Program-made: the position numbers and the translations under genes
The notes under the pieces: generated by a model
The model's database searches: none
The model's input: only the letters and a program-made list of their open reading frames with translations
Told to the model about the DNA's origin: nothing
NCBI GenBank assembly: GCA_011800805.1
Contig: MPNW01000272.1
Span: 7,846-71,845, forward strand
Origin: Hirudo medicinalis
Lineage: Eukaryota; Annelida; Clitellata; Hirudinida; Hirudinidae
Direction: 5' to 3'
DNA: 64,000 nt
Shown here: positions 25,601-35,557 of the stretch, in pieces
Numbering within the stretch: the stretch's first letter is position 1
Layout: each line of letters starts with the position of its first letter

Positions 25601-28600
25601 GCCATTCTGTTATTCTGGTATCGTGTGCAAGGAGTTGTTTTAAGAGTTCTCGNTAATAGGCTTATTCATATGTTAAAAATTTAATTTTCTTAAATGACAC
25701 TTCTGGGTTTCGAACACGACACATTACGGCCATTCTGTTATTCTGGTATCGTGTGCAAGGAGTTGTTTTAAGAGTTCTCGCTGTCGTGTGGGATGTTTGA
25801 ATTGTTAAAAATGGAGTTGTCTTGCATCAAATAGTAGTCAAAATAAAGTTGAGTTTCTGTCGCTTATGAAGTTGAGTTAAGCACTGAAGATCAAACAAAT
25901 TCAAATGCAATATACATGCCAACCTGATCCTATTGACATTATTCTTCCAGTAGGAAGAGCTGCTTCCCTGCTTCAAGATCGCGTCAACGCTTTTCCCGAG
26001 CAGAGACCCCAGGGTACCTTGGTCGATGTCATGGTGGAAGCCCTTGCTGAGAGGGTTGCCCACGTTTTTTCCTTCACCATCCTTGAAACACAGAAGTCAA
26101 AAATGTCATAAAGGCAATAAGGTCAGATGAATTCCTTGTAGGAATAACTTATGATCATTTGTTTGTAATGACTCCAAAAATATTAATGATAATAATGCTA
26201 ATAATAATAATAATGCTAACGATGTTATTAATGATAATAATAATAATAACGATGATGATGATGATAATAATAATAATAATGTTAATGCTTGAAAGGCCAA
26301 AACTTAACATTGACAATGTTGATTACCAACAACTGATATTTATAGCATCCAATAAAAATTTATATTAATTATTAATTATAATTTTCAATGCAATTGACCT
26401 ATAACCTTGTGTGGGAGTCTGTAGAAGTAACAGCCTGGAACAACATTGAGTATTGGCATCTCTTCTGCTGTCATTGAGCTACTCTTGATCTTAGGCTGAC
26501 CTACAAACTGCAATTTGTCAGTGAAATGTATTAATATTTATTATTATTATCATCATTATTATTATTATCTGTTTAACTAAATAGCAATCACAAACGTTAA
26601 GTAAGCTTTTTATTACATTGCAATTAACAGCAAAGATTTGAAAGAACACAAGCAATTTTTCTGCAAACCGATGATACTAGAAAACACACAAACCGACGTG
26701 CAAAGTAACTATTGCTGAATCTTAATATTAATTCTCAGTGCATACATTCTTCTGCGTTATTGCCATTAAGACTGAGCTCGAACAATCCAGAACAATCCGA
26801 ACATCGGATTTTAGGAGCCCAGAGAAATCAAACCTCGTTCAGATTGGCATCGTGAGCCTCCCAGAGTGTGTCGATTTCATCGAGAACTTCTTTCACCAAC
26901 ATGCTGTCGCTCCTCTTGCTTGCTTGGATCTTCCTTAGGACATCCGGCTGAATATTATTGCAATATTCAACGAACTGCCTGAAAGTCAATTGAATAATGT
27001 AATTATTTTAAATAATAATAATGTTATAATAATAACATTATAATATGTAATGATTCATGATTTAGTAATACGTAATAAGTGCAACATGCAATTTGGACAC
27101 TCGCTCTTCTTTCAGCTCGTATTTTGCAGTTTGTCCAATAAAACTGATTTAAATGAATCAAATTAATGATGATGATGATATTTATTATCATAAATTATTA
27201 TAATGACATCAAAAAAAACATTGATGTATTCAAAAATATGATCACCTCGATACAGAAAATTCATTCATGAAATGAATAGTATTATTTAAAATAGAATGAT
27301 TTATTTCACATAAAATAATTATGCATTTATTATAAATAAAAATTACACATACATTATATAGTAATAATATATAATACAGGCAGCTGGCTTTTACCAACTT
27401 TAAGGGAAATTCGGCACCGTTCTCAGGGATCCGATAATCCGAGGATTTAAACGGGGCATCGGACGAGAAGGGGACGAGGAACCCCCAGCCGTGGATGTTA
27501 CTGTGGTGCAGAGGAAAGCCATTCCACACCAGCTGGAGGAGTTTGACGGCAATTCTGCGCTGGAGGGAAATCTTTGAGGGCGCCATGTTGTTGTTCTCAT
27601 CCACCTCGCACAACTCCACATACCACCTGAGCAATGATGTAAATGTACTAAGTAAGTTGAAATCATCTTAGTTATGCAACGGACTTTAGCAAATAAATAA
27701 GTGCACTTCATTTACATAGCACCATATGCAATGTGTCAGAGGCGTAGTAATAGTAGTAGTAGTAGTAGTATTTTATTAATGTCCTCAGCATAACGTGATG
27801 AATAGGACAAAGAGGCGCATTTTTGTTAGCTATTTATATAGCGCTCCTTCCAAAGGGCATGTGCACAGTGCAGGCTGGGTTTCGAACGCATTTTAGTTAA
27901 AATCAATCGATTAGTAATCATTGTTATTAGAATGAATAATCAAAATGGCAAAATCAAAATTATTGATAAAATACATAAAGCTTAAATCTAGATCGATGCA
28001 ACTGATGAATTGAATGCGATAAAATAAAATTATAAATAGCCTCATTAATTATTTGAAAGGCTTAAATGAATATTAATTACTTTGGAGCTGCATCTGTCAT
28101 CCTTTTAGGCTTAGTTTTGCTTGGAGCCTGGATGACCATGAAAGCAAAAACAATTTCAACGATGAATTATTAAACGTCATCACAATATTAGAAACATTAA
28201 TTAAAATAATGTTAATAACAGTAATAAAATAATAATAATAATGATAATAATAATAAAAGCGACGTTATTAAAATACTTTCAGTTCATACTGCATTAAAAG
28301 CCAATTTAAAAGATGATAATTTTAAAATTTACTGATTAAAATGTTTTAATATCTTTTAGTGACAGGCAAACGACGGCAAGGTCTTATCATGATTTCCAAG
28401 TATTTAAGTCTAAAGTCTCCATTGGGCTCTCTCACTTCACGATCTCTCTCGTTGAAATAATGGTTAGAAGAGATGCTGGTCGATAAAATTAATAATCAAC
28501 CATTAATTAATTAATAATATTGTCAATTTTACCTCAATTTTTTTCAGCCTCTTGGACTTTTTCGTCCAATCGAGATCCCACAACCAGATGTCCTGCTTGA

Positions 28601-31591
28601 AGCTGTTAAGGAGAAGAAGCGATTTATAAGGCACTTCTTGGTCAGCCACAACAACCACTAGAGAGTTTATTTGTTGATGAAGTGTAACAGGAGAAAATTC
28701 TCTAATTTAAATTCCAGTCATATCATATTATATGTATATGGTTATGGTAACAAAACAGTAATACCTTACGACTTTTATTGGATCATCCCTAGAAAAATAG
28801 GTAAAAGAATAAACAAAATGAAGTGGACACCTGCCTCTCGTCATTCATCTTGAGTCTGGCATCCTCGGCAAGACTGGTCAGCAGCGCGAGTCCTTTCTGC
28901 TCCAGCTCTTCGTATTTCTCGTTTGATCGTTCGATGTACTTGAACCAGTTTTCATTCACTGGCAGGTATGCCTTCCCCATTTCAAACATTCCCCCCAAGG
29001 TCACGGGGTGGGGAAATCTGGGGCATGATTTTACAATGTCATCATTCAGGCTAACAAATAACTAAATGTTCAGCATGCATTTTTTAAAATAAGCCCTTCC
29101 TGGTTAAACCAAAAGCTCAATCATCATAACACTGGCTGTATGTAATAAACATACTGTAACAATAATAACAGAGATCATTGGTGGAATCAAAGATTATGTT
29201 GGGTCTTAAACAGTTTGACTTTGCAAGACCAAAGTGATGCACTGAACATGAGAGAGAGAATGACCCAAAGACATTTTGTATATCTTATTATTATTATATT
29301 ATATTATTTTAATATATTGCTGCAATAAATAACAAATGGATTAATACTGAATAACAAAAAATAAGCAGCAAATAAAATGTCAAAAGTGTGGCTGCGACAC
29401 TGCAAACCTTTGTTTAAATTTCGGCCACAGCACTTTGAAGACGTCGTACGTTGCCAGGACATCGTCGGCACAGTACGTCATTAAGTCCTTTGAAAACGAG
29501 TAAATTATTCAGATGCTCCATAATTTTTATGTAAATCTAGGAATGAACTCCTTGTAAAAATGAATGAAATAATAAAATATCCTCATTGCAAACAATTGAA
29601 TGTGCTAAATAAATTGGCAGTCAACTGCTAAAATTAAACTAAACTTGTGATTGGCAACTAAAGTCAACCAATGGAAGTACATCTAATCAAATCTAATGGA
29701 TTTACTACATCTTCGTAACGACAGTCAGCCCCATAAATGGCCGGTCATAACTTGCCTGGAAGTTATCTTTGATGTTGTTGATGCTGCCTTCCACAAAGAA
29801 GTCCCTTAGCTGCTTGTTCAGCGGCTTCTTCTTGCAGTGGAACTGATAAACATCGCTCAAGTTGTTCAGGCAACCTTTTGACGTCCACTTTTGCATCTGA
29901 AATGCGCCAAAAAAAATTGACTGCAACTTTTCTGTGCTGATTTAAAAAAAAAAAAGGAATTTTATGAAGGTAAATTTTTATTTCAGCTAGGATCCCGAGA
30001 TGAAAGATTAATTTTTTTTTTATTTGATCCAAAATTGGAGATCTTCAACCTTTTACATGTTTCCATTATTTCATGCCAAATCATCAACACCATGGTTATG
30101 TTGCTGGTTATGTGAGGACCAATTGGAAATGAGTTATTCCATCAATAGAGAAGATACAAAAACAATGAATGCAATTGTATAATAAGCATATGTGATATAG
30201 AAATTATAGCAGGAGAGAGAGTTAGCTCAGAGGGCTGAATTCCTGCTAGCTGTGGCAAAAGCAACAATCATTATTTGTCATGTTCGCAGCCCAGCCTGCA
30301 TCACCAGGGATCACCTTTGGGAAGAAGCACTGCACAAATGGTTGGGTAATCCTAGTACTTTCATGTCCAATACTAGAAAACAAGGTACTCAATTGACTAG
30401 ATACAAATAAAGATATTGTATTTACTTACATGATAATACTTACATGATAATACTTACGATACTGAGTAAATAAAATTCTTGTAATTATTTTAAACAACAA
30501 AATTAAAAGCTTAATTTAAAACTCACGGCCAAGGTCGTCTTATCCATTGGCTTGCCATTCTCTTTGTTCTTCTGAGCTGCCACATGTAACAGTCTCTGGC
30601 AACTGGTCAGACCGCAGATGGCAATATGCAGAGCCATCGTATCCAGGAAGTTTGTTTTCGATGGCTTCAAACAATTCAGAAACAGTTTAATAATTAATAA
30701 ATTTAACAACAAGCAATTATACTACTGAATTGAGTTCAATATTAGCCCTATCAATGACATCAACTTTCATCTTAGAAACCTCTATCAAATACTGTTCCCT
30801 CATGAACGACCGATCAAACTGATGTTGTGGCCAATGAGCAATGACTCTGTCTTGTGTCGACTGGTGTCAGAAACTTTGACTAGGTCCGAGAGATTTGGTG
30901 TGCCTGAGATGGTTTGATTTGGAAGTAAGTATCTGCTGCACCAGGAATACCTGCAACAATGTATGATTTAATGTGCCACAGACAGCTAAAAGTAGTTTAA
31001 AATGAATTTCAGAAGTTTCAGTATTGTCATTATTTACAAAGAATTTTTGAATAAAGTTTGCCACTCAAATTGCAATCAGTTTAAACAAATATGAGAAATA
31101 CAAAATTAAAGAATTGCTGCTCACCAGCAATGAGGTGACACTGCTGTAACCATGAGAGGATGTCCCCCACTGGGCACAAGGGCTTCAACATCGATAACCA
31201 GCACTTCATCAGTTGGGAATTCTACAGAAGACCAGGTTCCTGTCGTAGCATCATACCTCGTCCATCCCTCTCTTAAAACCCATGTTTTTGGTTTGCTGGG
31301 TAAAGATGCATTGGCTATTCTGTTGGCCAAATCCACATAAGAGTTTGTCTGTTTGTTTGCAATGTTTTTAAAGTGTTCTGCTATTGAATTCCCTTTCAAG
31401 AGAGGTAAATTCAATTCGACTGAATCCACGTTTTGTACCTTGTCGTAAGGAATATTAAACGTCCTGAGATGATCAATCATCTGATTCTTCAGTTTTTCAC
31501 TCAACGGTTTATCCTTAACTTTGTTTTTAAAAATATGATCTCGAAGCGACCTTCTCAGCATTTGAATGCCGACTAAATTATGTCTCAACAT
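21115..31591 (-). CDS. POLG: DNA polymerase gamma catalytic subunit, ~22 exons, one apparent frameshift
   Basis: Replicative DNA polymerase of mitochondria: family A polymerase with 3'-5' exonuclease. Exons run 31591 to 21115 on the minus strand, including ~31130-31591, 30780-30950, ~30525-30666, ~29757-29895, ~28835-29020, ~27397-27625, ~25924-26085, ~24590-24740, ~24105-24212, ~23690-23831, 22883-22998, ~21946-22195, 21479-21596 and 21115-21290. Landmarks: [11 protein letters not shown] near the start; Exo I DVEA; YSWCS; Exo II region [26 protein letters not shown]-like [13 protein letters not shown]; spacer [17 protein letters not shown]; motif [29 protein letters not shown]; motif B region HAK plus [24 protein letters not shown]; motif C HDEVRYLV; and [15 protein letters not shown]. 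Exon 30780-30950 is one base short: the frame breaks at about 30815-30820 inside Exo II and resumes with [13 protein letters not shown]. The C-terminus runs about 38 residues past the family's usual end. The first Met lies very near the conserved block, so an upstream targeting exon could be missing. Confidence 0.95.
22663..22917. repeat. Exact 127-bp direct repeat flanking an N (assembly overlap)
   Basis: 22663-22789 equals 22791-22917 with N at 22790. It duplicates the 3' end of a POLG exon (around VVGKD and its donor); only the right-hand copy is continuous with the rest of that exon. Confidence 0.9.
23834..23955 (-). repeat. Short tandem repeats in a POLG intron
   Basis: Three diverged units of about 53 bp share TACCTGGAT[GA]AAGA[GT]AT and TTCAATTGAATACCTGG, directly beside the acceptor of the exon encoding [11 protein letters not shown]. 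Confidence 0.7.
25526..25780. repeat. Exact 127-bp direct repeat flanking an N (assembly overlap)
   Basis: 25526-25652 equals 25654-25780 with N at 25653, inside a POLG intron. The unit itself contains GGGTTTCGAAC, resembling the B-box part of the SINE-like copies seen elsewhere in the window. Confidence 0.88.
26176..26283. repeat. (AAT)n/(GAT)n-rich microsatellite
   Basis: Interrupted AAT, GAT and ATG trinucleotide runs within a POLG intron; the open frames over it are repeat artefacts. Confidence 0.85.
27829..27892 (-). mobile_element. SINE-like fragment (family 1)
   Basis: The plus strand reads TATATAGCGCTCCTTCCAAAGGG then GCAGGCTGGGTTTCGAAC, matching on the reverse strand the copy at 30212-30345 and in the same orientation the one at 46803-46916. 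It is a truncated copy holding the B-box-like end and body, inside a POLG intron. Confidence 0.6.
30212..30345 (+). mobile_element. tRNA-derived SINE-like element (family 1)
   Basis: Begins with a pol III A-box-like GTTAGCTCAGAGGGCTGAA, followed about 60 bp later by a B-box-like ATGTTCGCAGCCC, then a body CAGCCTGCATCACCAGGGATCACC. The same order is found in three other places in the window (27829, 46803, 57357), in both orientations. This copy is in a POLG intron. Confidence 0.6.
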
Positions 31592-32112
31592 TCTCGATTA
31601 CAGTTAATTTAATTAATAAGCACTTTTAGCGTGATCGCCTCTCTAACACATTATAAACAAAGATGCGTATTTGCGGCAACCATGAATCGGATCTAGTCGG
31701 AATTTAATCAGTACAGTTAAGTTAAGTTCAATCAATTACTTAACAAATGTTTTTTTTAAATTTTTATGGAGTTCATATCGACCAACTATGCTCATTCTAT
31801 CACTTTTGGAATAGACTGAGCCCTCCCGACCCGTGGTTTTACTTGAGGCCATTCCCATTCTTCATTAAGTTCTCGTCGCAACTTAGCATATTCTAAGATT
31901 TGATGCATTTATTACTAATTGAAAGATTGCCACCGCAATTCCGATTAGTTGAGACAATCTTATGCAGAATTGCAATAAAACAGACGACATTGTCTTTTCT
32001 ATAATGTTCCAAAATAATTAAACCATGCAAAATCCTGATAAAATAGATCCATAAAACAGGTACGATATCGTCTTCATCAAGATTCACAACCAAGATGTCA
32101 ATTAAGTCAAAA
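31592..32112. other. Spacer between POLG and methyltransferase copy A
   Basis: Holds the POLG 5' flank and the copy A 3' flank, both transcribed leftwards. A 66-codon frame at 31893-32093 has no recognisable domain and is not called. Confidence 0.45.
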
Positions 32113-34292
32113 TTAAAAATAGTTAATGTTCAAGTACACAACTTCATGGCAACACCAAATATCCACACCCGTACGATCAGAAGGAAATTTTGGTGCCAGC
32201 GTATTTCTGTGGGCGTACCATCTGTAAAAACCTAAACCTCGCAGTCCTTTCAACAAATTCAAGTAATAGCGTAGCTTATAAATTGGTGTCGTTTTCCCTA
32301 AATATGCCTCATCAGTGTGTATTTCAAAAGCCAATTGTTTGACTTTGAGCAAGGATCCATCTCTAATTGAAGTATTGAGAACTGGCCATTCACTGCCTTC
32401 TATGTCGAACTTTACGTAGTCGATAATCTTCTGAAAATGAATTGAAAGGTCATTTAATCTCTGTCAGTCAAAGTGCCACTTCACATCAAGTCACAAAAAC
32501 AAACTCAAATTAAGACAAGAAAGTCAGCTAACATCATCATCTCTGAATATATGCTGAATCGTCTTTAATGTATTTATTCTCCAAAGGTTATTGAGTACGA
32601 TGTCATCGCCACCTAATCCTTCTTTAAGGAAAACATTTCTGGGTTTCCTCCAATGATCTGATACTGACATGCTAAATATTATAATAATAAATAAGACACA
32701 AATGATATTATTTTAACATAACGATTCAAAAAGCGATGAAATTTAACGCTCGTTTGGACAATATTTTTGACCACATTCTCAGCGATTCAATGGGAACTTC
32801 AAATAGAAAAATTTCGAACTTGCAGCAATTTTTTTCTAATTTTTTATTATTCCGAATTTAAGTTAAGCTTGTGAGATCAGCAATCACGTTGAGTTACCTT
32901 TACCAGCATTTTCTGGGGAATCTCCAATTTTAAATTTAATATTTGTGCCTAAAGCATAAAACCTCAGTTTTAAGTTGTCGAATTGCAGAGTGAAATAATA
33001 AACTAGACACTTCAACAAATTGACTCCCAAACATATCAATGCAAATTTTCTCGCAAGGCCATCAATTCACATTCTTAATGTTTGAGGCGCTGCACAATTC
33101 AGAAGTGGAATTTACACATAATATTCATATTTCCTCTTAAAAACACATAAAAATAAATGATCTTAATTTCATGAATCATTTCTCCGGAGAAGTTTAGATA
33201 TTAGAATAAACATTTTTAAACAAAATTTAAAAATTGGTGCAACCTTGGATCGAAAGAACGCACAACACAATTGTATCTTTCTACGATGCCGTCGTCGAAC
33301 GACCAATCACCGTCAATCCTAAATTTGAATATCACAAAAAAAAATTTAATTCCAATATTTACAAATCGGTGACAATCTGCTCAATTACCCAAACGAATAG
33401 ACAATGCAAGGTTCCTTTGGGAGGAAATTTCCGTGCTCACAAACATCCCACCCTCCGTCCCCAACATTTCCAATTCGCGCGGAGAGCGGACATCTAATTT
33501 CGACGCTCTCTGAAGCTCTGTCAATCAATAAAAACAATCAATTCGATCAATTGTCTGTCGCTAGGATGTTTCCTAGGTTTATTGATGCCATGCATGGCGA
33601 TTTTCAAGTTAGCTACTAGTACTACTGTCATAGCACTTAATTTTAGTATTATCATTAACATTATTATTATTTTTATTAATTATCGTTATTATCATTGTTA
33701 TCATCACCATCATCATCATCATCATCATCATCGTCATCACCGTCATTATCACCACCATCACCACCGTCGTCGTCTTCGTCGTCATCGTCATCATCATCAT
33801 CATCATCATTATTGTTATTATTGAGGTGTTGTCCAAATTTGACACCAAGGCCATTTTTGACCCTTTCGTTACTACCAATAAATTACAAAAACCGTGGAGT
33901 ATGGACGTAAGTCATTTGATAGAATTTGAAACTGAGAAAACATTAGATATCGTAAAACAAACTCGATGAAAATCCGTTCCACTTCTAAATCTCCAGCATT
34001 AGCCGGCAAATCCTTTTTTGCAAAATCCTGTTCTAAATAGAGAGATATTTCATATTCAACTGGATCCGAACCGTGAAACACCTTGTTTTTTTCTCTTTTT
34101 GGCCTGTATGAAACATGCCATTTTGAGAATCACTTAGCTGACACACAGTGATGAAAACGTCAACTTTGTTTACATCAATTATTAGTCGGCGGTACGAACC
34201 TGTGAGAACAGGGCCTTAAGCAACTGATAACAAATCAATGAAGCCAAAGCTAGAGGCAGCAGACATATTTTATTATTCTTCGCAATCCACAT
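32113..34292 (-). CDS. METTL24-like membrane-anchored methyltransferase, copy A
   Basis: Six exons: 34200-34292, 33963-34081, 33389-33517, 33244-33318, 32533-32671 and 32113-32430, in phase, 290 residues. Exon 1 is a type II signal-anchor: MWIAKNNK, then a ~17-residue hydrophobic segment ending ICYQLL. Exon 2 is an acidic stem. Exons 3-6 form the catalytic domain, with RIGNVGDGGWDVCE and CIVYSFG (cofactor-site region), DWSFDDG, VRSFDPS, GDDIVLNNLWRINTLKTI, FDIEGSEW, KQLAFEIHTDE and a terminal IWCCHEVVYLN. That order matches METTL24 and FkbM-type S-adenosylmethionine methyltransferases as I know them. The substrate is unknown; with a type II anchor the enzyme would face the Golgi/ER lumen (inference). 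The splice structure is shared with copies B-E. A long CAT/CAC/CGT trinucleotide array fills the intron between exons 2 and 3. Confidence 0.85.
33648..33822. repeat. Long (CAT)n-type array in an intron of copy A
   Basis: Mixed CAT, CAC, CGT and ATT trinucleotides run for about 170 bp, giving spurious poly-His, poly-Ser and poly-Met frames on both strands. Confidence 0.9.
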
Positions 34293-34734
34293 TACAAAAT
34301 ATTTTGACAGAGTTCAGTCTCAACTGAAAAAAAGATTTATAAAAGAATTTTGCAGAATCAACCATAAGTGAATTAACTGTCAAGCATCCATATAAAAAAA
34401 TTAATTTTGCAATAAATTGTATTTGTTTATATATCCATGATTAAGTGATACGTATGCCAACATTGCTATCTAATACTCGAACAAAATTAACTGCTTTTGT
34501 AACCATTTTTTAACAGTCTTTTAAATTTTGAGATTCCTGAAATGCACTTATTATATGCAAATCCACATGTCTTTGCGTCTAATCGTTAAAAGTGTTACCC
34601 ATGCAAATACTTAATTAGTTTAACACAATAACGATCACAAGAAGCATTCACCTCGAACATTACTTATGTCAAAAATTAAAATGCCGCAACAGACCTTTAG
34701 AAATCGAATAATCCTTCAGCTTTAAGCCCACTAC

Positions 34735-34800
34735 CAACGCCAATCAAAACCGCGCCCAAAATGAGCAATTCAAATTTGAAATAAGTGACATTATCTTTAT
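34735..34800 (-). promoter_or_regulatory. Candidate promoter motif shared by copies A and D
   Basis: On the minus strand, about 450 bp upstream of copy A's ATG, is GGCGCGGTTTTGATTGGCG, followed by nothing else conserved; just upstream of it lies AATGTCACTTATTT. Copy D has GGCGCGGTTCTGACTGGCG with AATGTCATTTATTT at 49330-49385. The motif holds an inverted CCAAT-like box and a GC core. No counterpart was seen upstream of B, C or E. Confidence 0.45.
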
Positions 34801-35122
34801 TGAAAAGTTAAAAGAAAGATGATGTTTTACGAAACGTATAGAGAAATTAATTTATTTATTTACTACTTAATCTTTCAAGCCTTCCAAAAGTGATTATATA
34901 ATAAATTCATCATAACAGTGGACGGAAATCTTTCTCAAACAACATTTCGTTACAACAATCAAATATAATTATTACGAAATAAATAAAATCGTCGTCTGTA
35001 GCATGGAATGAAGATAATAAATCTCGAACTAAATAATAACTTTTCTTATGAAGACTGCGATGTTTAGTTGATATGTTGTCCTTTTATTAACGTCCGTTGC
35101 ATAGGTAGAAGATCAGGACGGT
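34801..35122. other. A/T-rich spacer between copies A and B
   Basis: No coding exon, repeat or RNA feature is recognised here. Confidence 0.45.
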
Positions 35123-35187
35123 GCTCCCGCAACGAGATTCGAATACGTGTAAGAGGGGAAGTCTTAGACGTTAGACCATGCGAGAGC
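35123..35187 (-). repeat. tRNA-like relic or SINE head
   Basis: On the minus strand the ends GCTCTCG and CGGGAGC can form a 7-bp acceptor-like stem. GTCT-loop-AGAC forms a D-arm, an anticodon-loop-like CTCTTAC follows, and TATTCGAATCTC resembles a B box. At 65 nt it is too short, and the 3' half of the anticodon stem is missing, so it is a tRNA-derived relic, not a functional tRNA. Confidence 0.4.
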
Positions 35188-35557
35188 AACTTAGTTGATA
35201 TGAAGAATATCCTATTTTTATTACAATTACTTAATGTCAATAAAAATTCATGAAATCGTTTTGTAAATATACTGCTTACTACTCATAAAAATAGGAAAAG
35301 GTTCCTTAAACAGAATAAGCGAATTAAACAATTGTTAATTACGCATGTACGTCCATTTGTTAATGAACATTAGGATGAGCTCCTCTTAGAGCAATTATGA
35401 GACAAAAGAAAAAGTTAAATTAGCCACTTAGTTTTTGAAAGAAAGGAGAAATAGCAATTCCACATGGTAAATACGGAACATTTCATCACCATGATATTAC
35501 ATAATGCATAACCTGCATAAGGCATACAGTGCATAGCGAATTCCGATTATTTGTCAT

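Noticed and set aside
26106..26368. Hydrophobic Leu/Ile/Met-rich open frames
   Set aside because: Produced by AAT/GAT microsatellite DNA in a POLG intron.
30769..30950. POLG as a pseudogene because of the frameshift
   Set aside because: About 22 exons with intact splice sites and conserved polymerase motifs A-C argue for a functional gene with a local error or allele.
33582..33910. Poly-His, poly-Ser and poly-Met open frames on both strands
   Set aside because: They are translations of a CAT/CAC/CGT trinucleotide array inside an intron of methyltransferase copy A.
33959..33968. Exon 2 of the methyltransferase copies ending after the GAGTTT codons (phase 0)
   Set aside because: That donor puts exon 3 into a frame with an immediate stop in copy A; the GT four bases earlier (after ...ATCGA) fits all five copies and keeps phase.
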